Below, piece by piece: positions 1 to 5,414 of a DNA stretch of 7,198 nt. Below the pieces are notes generated by a model. It worked only from the letters and a program-made list of their open reading frames with translations, searched no databases and was not told the origin of the DNA. Each line of letters begins with the position of its first letter. Position 1 is the stretch's first letter. A program made the position numbers and the translations under genes. The stretch comes from an uncultured Chloroflexota bacterium (lineage in GTDB: Bacteria > Chloroflexota > Limnocylindria > Limnocylindrales > Limnocylindraceae): NCBI GenBank assembly GCA_903847005.1, contig CAINCM010000059.1:1-7198 (forward strand). Direction: 5' to 3'.

Positions 1-579
1 CGCAGCGCACTGCTCGCCGACGGGTGGCAAGAGGAGAGCGACGGTGTGCTGGCAAAGCTTGGGACGCGCCTCGAGGCGGAGATCTTGGTTCGCGACGGCG
101 TCAGCTCGCGCCTCAGCGCCGCTCAGTCGATCGCAGATCAGGCTGCGGAGTGCGGTTTCTCGATCACGGTTTCCGCCCAGCCGTATCGGAGCGAGATCCT
201 TCCACGGCTCCAGTATCCGGGTGACTTCGATGCCTACATCGGAAGCTGGCAGTGGAGCCTGGATCCAGACGACTCTGATCTGTTCCTTTCCACCGCCTGC
301 CCCACTGAAGAGGCACCTGCTGGAAAGAACATCGCATGCTGGCAGAACGAACGCGCGGACGTCCTGCTGCGCCAAGCGGCAACCGGTTCCAGCGAAGAGG
401 TTCGGGCCCCGATCTATGCAGAGTTTCAGGCACTGCGACGAAGCGAACGTCCCTATCTTTTGCTTTGGGCAGACGCCGGGTATACACTCTTGGACGAAAG
501 GTTCACGTGGCCAACGCGAGACGCGGACGCTGCAAGCCCGCTCTACGCATGGTCACTCGAACTGTGGAGTGAAGAGTAG
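1..579 (+). CDS. C-terminal part of an ABC transporter substrate-binding protein, family 5 (peptide/nickel/opine type); 5' end outside the window
   Basis: The open frame runs from the left edge to TAG at 577-579 (192 codons), so the true start lies upstream; the ATG at 46 is internal. The product would be a periplasmic or lipid-anchored extracytoplasmic protein that captures peptides or similar solutes and passes them to an ABC permease. The visible part matches the C-terminal lobe of SBP_bac_5 proteins: an opening segment like the usual LL..AGW helix, an AAQSIADQ-type helix, then DFDAYIGSW followed by LDPDDSD (the family's 'FDa...w..DpDp' region), an NER-ADVLLRQA helix, IYAEFQAL, and a late RPYLLLWAD strand. 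The signal peptide and ligand-binding N-terminus are not visible, so the substrate cannot be named. nadE starts 9 bp after the stop, which suggests co-transcription. The family call is firm; the substrate is unknown. Confidence 0.9.
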   Translation, partial: RSALLADGWQEESDGVLAKLGTRLEAEILVRDGVSSRLSAAQSIADQAAECGFSITVSAQPYRSEILPRLQYPGDFDAYIGSWQWSLDPDDSDLFLSTACPTEEAPAGKNIACWQNERADVLLRQAATGSSEEVRAPIYAEFQALRRSERPYLLLWADAGYTLLDERFTWPTRDADAASPLYAWSLELWSEE

Positions 580-588
580 GGGGAACCG

Positions 589-1401
589 ATGGGCGAGGCG
601 ATCACGCGAAGCATCCCTCCCGAGCTTTCGATCGACGTGCAGGCGGTCCACGCGACCCTGCGTGCCTTCATCAAGGATCAGTTCAGGAAGATCGGCGCGG
701 AGAACGCAATCCTTGGACTCTCTGGGGGGATCGACTCGGCGCTCGTTGGGTTCTTGACCGCTGACGCCATCGGACCAGATCGCCTCCGCACGTACATCTT
801 GCCGTACCGAACGTCGGCGCCGAGCTCTCGCGAAGACGCTCTCGCCGTGGCACAGGCGCTTGGATGCAGTGTCACGGAGGTGCCGATCAGCGCAGGAGTC
901 GATGCGGTTGAGGCGTCGCTGCCGGGCGGGGCACCGATCACGGCGATTCAGCGCGGCAACATTGCGGCGCGCATGCGCATGATCACCCTCTACCACGAGT
1001 CGGCTCGCCACAACGGGATCGTCATGGGCACGGGAAACAAGTCAGAGGGGGCGATCGGCTACACCACGCTTCATGGCGATGCTGCCTGCGCCATCAATCC
1101 GATCGGTGACCTATACAAGAGCCAGGTTCGTGCGCTCGCCGCACATCTTGGAGTTCCCGAAGCGATCTTGACGAAGGCACCGAGTGCGGACCTCTGGCCC
1201 GGCCAGACCGACGAGAGCGAGGGCGGCTTTGACTATCCGACGCTCGATCGAATCCTCTTCCGGCTGGTGGATCAAGGAGCGAGCCACGCCTCGGTCGTCG
1301 CCGATGGGTTCGACGGGGAACTCGTCGCCCGCATCCAGAAGATGATTGCCGCGTCGCAGTTCAAGCGGGAGATGCCGCCCTTCCCGAAGATCACGCGATA
1401 G
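589..1401 (+). CDS. nadE: NH3-dependent NAD+ synthetase
   Basis: Cytoplasmic enzyme of the last step of NAD biosynthesis, converting nicotinic acid adenine dinucleotide, ATP and ammonia to NAD+ via an adenylated intermediate. The 270 residues form a single N-type ATP pyrophosphatase domain. SGGIDS at residues 45-50 is the pyrophosphate-binding loop, GNIAARMRM is at 123-131, GTGNKSE at 147-153, NPIGDLYK at 170-177, and SADLWPGQTDE at about 199-209 is the lid-loop segment typical of the short, archaeal-like NadE group. There is no N-terminal nitrilase (glutaminase) domain, so ammonia rather than glutamine is the likely nitrogen source. ATG 589 is preceded by AGGGGGAA at 578-585, which overlaps the stop of the upstream transporter gene. 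One oddity is Ala168, where the family usually has Asp (GDxxxD-NPI). rsmI follows after 24 bp in the same direction. Confidence 0.97.
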   Translation: MGEAITRSIPPELSIDVQAVHATLRAFIKDQFRKIGAENAILGLSGGIDSALVGFLTADAIGPDRLRTYILPYRTSAPSSREDALAVAQALGCSVTEVPISAGVDAVEASLPGGAPITAIQRGNIAARMRMITLYHESARHNGIVMGTGNKSEGAIGYTTLHGDAACAINPIGDLYKSQVRALAAHLGVPEAILTKAPSADLWPGQTDESEGGFDYPTLDRILFRLVDQGASHASVVADGFDGELVARIQKMIAASQFKREMPPFPKITR

Positions 1402-1425
1402 ACCCGCCCAGGTCGTTGCCTGACG

Positions 1426-2313
1426 ATGAGTGACGGTCGAGGTGGAGGCGCAGTCCCCGGGGCGCTGCACATCGTCTCCACGCCGATCGGAAACCTGGCC
1501 GATCTCTCGCCACGAGCCGCGGCCGTGTTGGGCGAGGTTGCCCTCGTGCTTGCGGAGGATACGCGCGTCGCGCGCGTCCTCCTCTCGTCCATCGGAGTGA
1601 GTCGCGAACCCGCGTCGCTCCCTGGCTTCGAAGAGACCGACCGGATCGCTCCGATCATCGGGCGACTCCTGCAGGGAGATTCGGTCGCGCTCATCAGCGA
1701 TGCGGGCACTCCGCTCATCAGCGACCCTGGTCAGCAGCTGGTTCGAGCGGCGATCTCCGCCAACATCCGCGTGATCCCGATCCCCGGCCCTTCGGCTCTG
1801 CTCGCGGCGGTTGTCGCCTCCGGGATCGCTGGCGCGCGTTGGAGCTTTGAGGGATTCCTTCCGCGAAACGGAGCAGAACGCCGACGCGTGATCGGTGCAC
1901 TTGCCGCAGATGAACGCGCAAGCGTCGTCTTTGAGGCTGGAAACCGTGTCGCGGCGACGTTGCGTGACCTTGCGGAGGCGGCGGGCGGGGATCGTCCTGC
2001 CGCGCTCTGTCGGGAGCTCACCAAGATCCACGAAGAGATTCGACGTGGCGGCCTCGCCGATCTCGCCGCACTGGTCGAATCGGGAGAGATCGATGGTCGC
2101 GGCGAGTTTGTCATCGTGCTCGGTGAGTCGTTGGAACCACTGACCGATCCCGACGCCGAGGGAGCGTTTCCTGCGGCACTTGTTGCAGTCCAACAGCGGA
2201 TGGCCGAGGGGGCTTCGCGCAGCGCAGCCGTGCGCGAGATCGCTGCCGCCTGGAAACTCGATCGGCGCCGACTCTGGTCGCTGGCACACCGCGACGCGGC
2301 CGAGGGGGAGTAG
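1426..2313 (+). CDS. rsmI: 16S rRNA (cytidine1402-2'-O)-methyltransferase RsmI
   Basis: Transfers a methyl group from S-adenosylmethionine to the 2'-hydroxyl of C1402 in the 30S decoding centre. The 295-residue product has the tetrapyrrole-methylase fold of the family and its usual length: STPIGNL at residues 18-24, AEDTR at 43-47, SDAGTPLISDPG at 91-102, PIPGPSA at 118-124, FEGFLPR at 141-147 and RELTKIHEE at 196-204. A C-terminal helical tail (about 245-295, ending LDRRRLWSLAHRD) matches the small DNA/RNA-binding-like tail of RsmI. Two usual motifs are altered: the HEHNE-type segment reads GFEETD (67-72), and the YESPHR-type segment reads FEAGNR (169-174). The start at ATG 1426 puts the conserved core about 12 residues in. 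Its ribosome site is weak (an AGG about 13 nt upstream), which fits translation downstream of nadE. It is probably the last gene of its operon; see the hairpin over its stop. Confidence 0.95.
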   Translation: MSDGRGGGAVPGALHIVSTPIGNLADLSPRAAAVLGEVALVLAEDTRVARVLLSSIGVSREPASLPGFEETDRIAPIIGRLLQGDSVALISDAGTPLISDPGQQLVRAAISANIRVIPIPGPSALLAAVVASGIAGARWSFEGFLPRNGAERRRVIGALAADERASVVFEAGNRVAATLRDLAEAAGGDRPAALCRELTKIHEEIRRGGLADLAALVESGEIDGRGEFVIVLGESLEPLTDPDAEGAFPAALVAVQQRMAEGASRSAAVREIAAAWKLDRRRLWSLAHRDAAEGE

Positions 2314-2327
2314 CCGCTCGGCCGCGT
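2294..2327. terminator. Hairpin across the rsmI stop codon, between convergent rsmI and ssb
   Basis: A perfect 11-bp inverted repeat, ACGCGGCCGAG (2294-2304) and CTCGGCCGCGT (2317-2327), encloses a 12-nt loop that contains the rsmI stop TAG (2311-2313). It lies where two convergent genes meet (the ssb stop is at 2333-2335), so one structure could end transcription from both sides. There is no T-run on either strand, so it is not a textbook intrinsic terminator. It may instead stabilise 3' ends or aid factor-dependent termination. The repeat is seen directly; its function is inferred. Confidence 0.6.
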
Positions 2328-2332
2328 GCAGT

Positions 2333-2728
2333 CTATGCGCGAGCCGGCGCGATCACTTCTCCGTACTCGGCCTCACCTAGATCCGTCGGCTCTGCCCCTT
2401 GGGTGACGGGCTCTGCGCTTGGCGGTTTCGGTCCGAGAAATTCCAGCCGGTTCACGATCACCTCGGTCATCCAGCGGCGTGCCCCCTCGCTCTCCCACTC
2501 ATGGGTCTTGAGCTTTCCATCGACGGCAACGAGCGACCCGGCCTGCAGATGGTTCGCCGCGATCTCCGCAAGCTTCTCCCAGAAGACAAGTCGATGGAAC
2601 TCGGTTCGCTCCTCGCCGCCACGGTAGTCATGGCTGGCGAGGCTCCCCACGGCTACCTTGGTCCCCGACGGGAGTGTCTTGATCTCCACTGGCTTGGTCA
2701 TCCGACCGGCCAGCATCACCTTGTTCAT
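2333..2728 (-). CDS. ssb: Single-stranded DNA-binding protein, short form without the acidic tip
   Basis: 131-residue OB-fold protein expected to coat single-stranded DNA during replication, repair or recombination. The N-terminal 100 residues follow the SSB pattern: MNKVMLAGRMTKPVEIK (strand 1), TKVAVGSLAS, EFHRLVFWEKLAEIA (43-57), GSLVAVDGKL (64-73) and MTEVIVNRLEFLG (87-99). The tail is short, proline- and glutamate-rich, and ends EYGEVIAPARA. It lacks the D-D-D-x-P-F acidic tip through which typical bacterial SSB recruits partner proteins, so it may be an accessory paralogue. ATG 2728 was chosen because the conserved fold begins there and a GAGAGGAG ribosome site lies just upstream on this strand; a longer reading back to 2845 adds 39 residues unlike SSB. 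The gene is convergent with rsmI and divergent from metG. Confidence 0.9.
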   Translation of the reverse strand: MNKVMLAGRMTKPVEIKTLPSGTKVAVGSLASHDYRGGEERTEFHRLVFWEKLAEIAANHLQAGSLVAVDGKLKTHEWESEGARRWMTEVIVNRLEFLGPKPPSAEPVTQGAEPTDLGEAEYGEVIAPARA

Positions 2729-2849
2729 CTCCGCTCCTCTCCCGAGGCGGGCCCCAAGGGGGCTCCCCCCTGCGCTACAGCCCGCTTCGTTCACGAAGCA
2801 TCCCCCTCCGCGCATACGGCGGGCGTATCGTGTGCGACACTCCAACGCG
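2729..2849. promoter_or_regulatory. Divergent ssb/metG intergenic region with short inverted repeats
   Basis: These 121 bp must hold the start signals of two divergent genes. A near-palindrome GCTTCGT-TC-ACGAAGC occupies 2784-2799 (7-bp arms, 2-nt centre), and a second repeat ATACG-gcggg-CGTAT occupies 2814-2828. The G/C-run stretch 2741-2770 can form several alternative hairpins (CCCG/CGGG, GCCCC/GGGGC, GGGGG/CCCCC) in the ssb leader. The best -10-like element for metG is TATCGT at 2826-2831, which fits TAnnnT and would give a leader of about 12 nt; no good -35 is seen. No clear promoter for ssb is recognised. The repeats are seen directly; an operator role is inferred. Confidence 0.4.
2731..2740 (-). 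promoter_or_regulatory. Ribosome-binding site of ssb
   Basis: Read on the minus strand, AGAGGAGCGG lies directly upstream of the ATG at 2728, with AGGAG placed 5 nt before the start codon. This decides the start in favour of 2728 over the longer frame. Just upstream on the same strand, CCCG-CCT-CGGG can fold into a small hairpin next to the site. Confidence 0.75.
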
Positions 2850-4478
2850 ATGCGGTACTACCTGACGACAGCCATCGCGTATGCCAACAACAAGCCGGGC
2901 CTGCACACGCTCTATGAGGTGATCGGGGCGGATGTGATCGCCCGTTGGCGGCGCATGGGTGGCGATGAGGTGCGCTTCCTCACCGGCACGGACGAGTACT
3001 CGGTCAACATCGCCGCCCGCGCAGCGGAGGAGGGGCTCACCCCAAAGGCGTTCGTCGACAAGAACGTCACCCTCTTCCAGGAGAGCGAAGCGCTCCTTCT
3101 CATCGCTCCCGATCGGTTCATCCGCACGACGGATGCCGACCACGCGCACGCAGCGCAGGAGATGGTGCGCCGGTCCTACGCGGCAGGAGACATCTACTTG
3201 GGAACGTATGAGGGCTGGTACTGCCCGAACGAAGGTTTCCGTGCCGAAGCTGATGTCGTCGACGAGGGGGGTGTCAGCGTCTGCCCGAATCATCCTGGGG
3301 TGCCACTGCAGTGGCTCAAGGAGAGGAACTGGTTCTTCCGGCTGAGTGCGTATCAGGAGCGCCTTGAGGCCTGGCTCACGCAGGAGCCGTCGCCGGTGCA
3401 GCCCGAGTACCGCCGCAACGAGATGCTCGGATTCATCCGACAGGGCCTTGAGGACTTCTCCATCAGTCGCGAAGGCGCGACCTGGGGTATTCCGTTCCCG
3501 ATCCGCGAGGATGGATCGAGTGCGCTGCGCGCGGATGGCAGCGGCGACCCAGTGGCGGGGACCATCTACGTCTGGTACGACGCGCTCATCAACTATCTCA
3601 CCGGCGCCGGCTTCCCAGCCGATCCGAAGGGTGCACCGTGGTGGCCAGCAGATCTTCACATCATCGGCAAGGACATCAACAGATTCCACTCCGTCTTCTG
3701 GCCGGCGATGCTCTGGAGCGCGGGACTTGAAGCGCCGAAGCGCATCTGGGTGCACGGATGGCTCCTCTCCAGTGGCGAGCGTATGAGCAAGAGTCGCGGC
3801 AACTTCCTCGATCCGAACAGCGCCGCTGCGGCACTCGGCGCCGATGGCGTGCGCTTTGTTGCGCTGCGCGAGGTCCCGTTCGACGGCGATGGAGAGGTGA
3901 GCTGGGATTCGATCATTCGTCGCTACAACTCGGAGCTCGCGAACGACTTTGGGAACCTCGTCAATCGTGCAACGACCATGGCGAGCCGTGCATTCGGCAC
4001 GGTGGCGCCGGCCCCTCGCACCGCGGCGCTCGCGCCACTTGCAGCCGAATGGGAGTCGGCACGGACGAAGAGCGAGGCGGCGATGGAGGAGCTCGCACTC
4101 CACCAATGGATCGGTGCCCTCTGGGAGTTCGTCGGTGCGGCGAATCGATTCGTGGATACGGAGAAGCCCTGGGAGTTGGCCAAAGCTGCGAAGGGCGGAG
4201 ACACCGAGGCGCGCGAGCGACTCTCGGGTGTCTTGGGCGACCTCCTTGAGTCCTGCCGACTCGTGGCGTTGTATGCGGCTCCCGTGATCCCTGTGACAGC
4301 GGAGAAGATCTGGACACTTCTCGGCCATGCGTGGCCGTTCGATGCCGCTGGCCACGGGAGCACCACGCGCGCGGCACTCGGAGGGTGGGGGAGCGCTGCA
4401 GCGACTGGGGCGCTCGGGGATCCGGTCCCACTCTTCCCGCGCCTCGAGTCAGATGAGCAGCCAGTTTCCGCTGACTGA
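2850..4478 (+). CDS. metG: Methionyl-tRNA synthetase with atypical HIGH and zinc motifs
   Basis: Class I aminoacyl-tRNA synthetase that charges tRNA-Met for initiation and elongation. The 542 residues cover the Rossmann catalytic core and helical anticodon domain with no C-terminal EMAP-like tRNA-binding domain (the short form). YLTTAIAYANNKPG is at 4-17, TGTDEYS at 45-51, the zinc-knuckle insert at about 123-148, ERNWFFRLS at 158-166, WYDALINYL and GKDINRFH in the second half of the core, ERMSKSRGN around 312 (the KMSKS loop), and NRFVDTEKPWELAK in the anticodon domain. The first signature reads GLHT (17-20) where HIGH or HLGT is expected, and the zinc knuckle reads CPNE then CPNH, so one usual Cys is missing. 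ATG 2850 is chosen because MetRS proteins begin a few residues before YLTT; no Shine-Dalgarno precedes it. tatD overlaps its end by 26 bp. Confidence 0.96.
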   Translation: MRYYLTTAIAYANNKPGLHTLYEVIGADVIARWRRMGGDEVRFLTGTDEYSVNIAARAAEEGLTPKAFVDKNVTLFQESEALLLIAPDRFIRTTDADHAHAAQEMVRRSYAAGDIYLGTYEGWYCPNEGFRAEADVVDEGGVSVCPNHPGVPLQWLKERNWFFRLSAYQERLEAWLTQEPSPVQPEYRRNEMLGFIRQGLEDFSISREGATWGIPFPIREDGSSALRADGSGDPVAGTIYVWYDALINYLTGAGFPADPKGAPWWPADLHIIGKDINRFHSVFWPAMLWSAGLEAPKRIWVHGWLLSSGERMSKSRGNFLDPNSAAAALGADGVRFVALREVPFDGDGEVSWDSIIRRYNSELANDFGNLVNRATTMASRAFGTVAPAPRTAALAPLAAEWESARTKSEAAMEELALHQWIGALWEFVGAANRFVDTEKPWELAKAAKGGDTEARERLSGVLGDLLESCRLVALYAAPVIPVTAEKIWTLLGHAWPFDAAGHGSTTRAALGGWGSAAATGALGDPVPLFPRLESDEQPVSAD

Positions 4479-5298
4479 CGCGCACGGCCATCTGCAGGCC
4501 GATCGCTTCGATGCTGATCGTGTCGAGGTGATCGCGCGCCTGCGGAGTGCCGGGATGACGCGCCTCCTGGTTCCCTCGTGGGACGTTGCGAGCTCGCATG
4601 GCGCGGTTGAGATCGCGCGCGAGCACGTTTGGATGGACGCTGCGATCGGCATCCATCCACATCATGCCTCTGCTGCGGCGAGCCACCGTGCCGCCCTGTT
4701 GGCGCGTGCAACCGAGCCCGAGATCGTTGCGATCGGGGAGACGGGGATCGACACAAAGCGCAACTACGCACCGCTCGCAGATCAGATCGCGAACCTCGAG
4801 GCCCACATCGACGTTGCGGTACAGCTTGGCAAGCCGCTCATCCTGCACTGCCGATCTGCGGGAGAGGGTGACGACGCACAGCGTCAGCTAATGAAGACGC
4901 TGAGGGAGTCGCCGATCGGGGCCCCCGGCGGTGCTGCTGCGTTCGAGGGGCGAGCGCCATTCATCTTGCACAGCGCATCGGGGAGCCAGGGCTACATCGA
5001 GGAGGGACTCGCGCTCGGCGGCATGATCTCCGTTTCTGGGCTCGCCTTTCGCCCCGAGGAACGTGCCACGGCCGAGTGGATCCGCATCGTTCCGGCCCAC
5101 CGACTCCTGACGGAGACCGACGCGCCGTGGCTGAGCATGCCTGGTGCCCCTGACCCGAGCCGCAACGAGCCTGCGAATGTCGCCCTCACCTTGGCCTGGA
5201 TTGCGGCACGGCGCGGCGAGGGGGTGGGCGAACTTGCGGCCGCGATCAGCGCCACCTACGACCGCGCCTTTCCCCGCCACCGGCCACGCTCAGTCTGA
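4453..5298 (+). CDS. tatD: TatD-family metal-dependent deoxyribonuclease
   Basis: Cytoplasmic TIM-barrel metal hydrolase of the amidohydrolase superfamily. TatD proteins act as 3'-5' nucleases on DNA and RNA and are linked to repair and DNA turnover. The 281 residues have all expected metal ligands: HGH at 11-13 (HxH), Glu96 in AIGETGID, His132 in LILHCR, His173 in ILHSASGS and Asp223 in LTETDAPW. GIHPHH at 66-71 and the closing RNEPANV are also family marks. ATG 4453 places the first ligand 10 residues in, as usual; an upstream ATG at 4327 would add 42 unrelated residues lying wholly inside metG. The 26-bp overlap with metG indicates translational coupling, and metG-tatD pairing is common in bacteria. 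A small Gly/Ala-rich stretch (about 155-166) between the two His strands is longer than I expect. A stop-codon hairpin closes the unit. Confidence 0.94.
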   Translation: MSSQFPLTDAHGHLQADRFDADRVEVIARLRSAGMTRLLVPSWDVASSHGAVEIAREHVWMDAAIGIHPHHASAAASHRAALLARATEPEIVAIGETGIDTKRNYAPLADQIANLEAHIDVAVQLGKPLILHCRSAGEGDDAQRQLMKTLRESPIGAPGGAAAFEGRAPFILHSASGSQGYIEEGLALGGMISVSGLAFRPEERATAEWIRIVPAHRLLTETDAPWLSMPGAPDPSRNEPANVALTLAWIAARRGEGVGELAAAISATYDRAFPRHRPRSV

Positions 5299-5304
5299 GC
5301 GTGG
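5284..5304 (+). terminator. Perfect 9-bp hairpin containing the tatD stop codon
   Basis: CCACGCTCA (5284-5292) and TGAGCGTGG (5296-5304) are perfect complements separated by GTC. The tatD stop TGA (5296-5298) opens the right arm. Only TGTTGG follows, so the U-run is poor. The structure lies 2 bp before the CIRCE operator and probably separates metG-tatD from groESL, with possible read-through. The stem is seen directly; termination is inferred. Confidence 0.65.
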
Positions 5305-5306
5305 TG

Positions 5307-5333
5307 TTGGCACTCGACGGCCGAGAGTGCTAA
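5307..5333. promoter_or_regulatory. CIRCE operator (HrcA-binding site) of groESL
   Basis: TTGGCACTC-N9-GAGTGCTAA matches the CIRCE consensus TTAGCACTC-N9-GAGTGCTAA at 17 of 18 arm positions; the one change is A to G at the third base of the left arm. CIRCE is the binding site of the heat-shock repressor HrcA, whose own folding depends on GroEL, giving feedback control. Its place 81 bp before groES is typical. hrcA is not in this window. Confidence 0.96.
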
Positions 5334-5336
5334 CAT
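5307..5336 (+). promoter_or_regulatory. Putative groESL promoter built into CIRCE
   Basis: TTGGCA (5307-5312) resembles the -35 box TTGACA at 5 of 6 positions. After 18 bp, TAACAT (5331-5336) resembles TATAAT at 4 of 6. The -35 is the left CIRCE arm and the -10 overlaps the right arm, so bound HrcA would block polymerase directly. Transcription would begin near 5343, leaving a leader of about 70 nt. Promoter assignment is inferred from spacing and position. Confidence 0.55.
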
Positions 5337-5362
5337 CGCCCCAAGCGCACAAGGGCGTGCGT

Positions 5363-5404
5363 ATGAGAAGACTCGCAGCGGGCGTGGCCCCAGCTGCCAA
5401 GTAG
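5363..5404 (+). CDS. Candidate 13-codon leader ORF upstream of groES
   Basis: ATG 5363 opens a frame encoding MRRLAAGVAPAAK that ends with TAG at 5402-5404, sharing two bases with the groES Shine-Dalgarno (5403-5409). AAGGG at 5351-5355, 7 nt before the ATG, could serve as a ribosome site; it sits in the loop of a possible hairpin (5345-5350 with 5357-5362). A ribosome terminating here would be placed on the groES start. An ORF this short is easily due to chance in GC-rich DNA, and I recognise no family, so this is a weak call. Confidence 0.25.
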   Translation: MRRLAAGVAPAAK

Positions 5405-5409
5405 GAGGT
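5403..5409 (+). promoter_or_regulatory. Consensus Shine-Dalgarno of groES
   Basis: AGGAGGT lies 5 nt before the groES ATG and is complementary over 7 nt to the 16S rRNA tail. It is by far the strongest ribosome site in the window, fitting very high expression of the chaperonin. A 4-bp TGGC/GCCA hairpin (5385-5399) ends 3 nt before it. Confidence 0.9.
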
Positions 5410-5414
5410 TAACC

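Noticed and set aside
1111..2289. Long minus-strand open frame (392 codons) opposite nadE and rsmI
   Set aside because: It is antisense to two confidently identified genes, has low-complexity Arg/Asp/Gly-rich translation and resembles no family; such frames are common opposite GC-rich genes.
2784..2799. LexA/SOS box upstream of ssb
   Set aside because: The near-palindrome GCTTCGT-TC-ACGAAGC does not contain the GAAC-N4-GTTC or CTGT-N8-ACAG cores.
2729..2845. N-terminal extension of ssb by 39 codons
   Set aside because: Not SSB-like, Cys/Gly/Arg-rich, and a good ribosome site lies inside it just before ATG 2728.
2658..2849. N-terminal extension of metG by 64 codons
   Set aside because: It would run through most of the divergent spacer and into ssb, its residues do not resemble MetRS, and the known N-terminus fits ATG 2850.
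2895..2920. Frameshift as the cause of the odd MetRS HIGH motif
   Set aside because: Consensus MetRS residues flank the motif on both sides in one uninterrupted frame and at the normal spacing, so substitution is the better explanation.
2775..4355. Long minus-strand open frame (526 codons) opposite metG
   Set aside because: Mirror of the metG codon pattern; Arg/Glu/Ala-rich with no recognisable domain. It also crosses the ssb-metG spacer.
4327..4452. N-terminal extension of tatD by 42 codons
   Set aside because: Lies entirely inside metG; TatD proteins start a few residues before the HxH motif, fitting ATG 4453.
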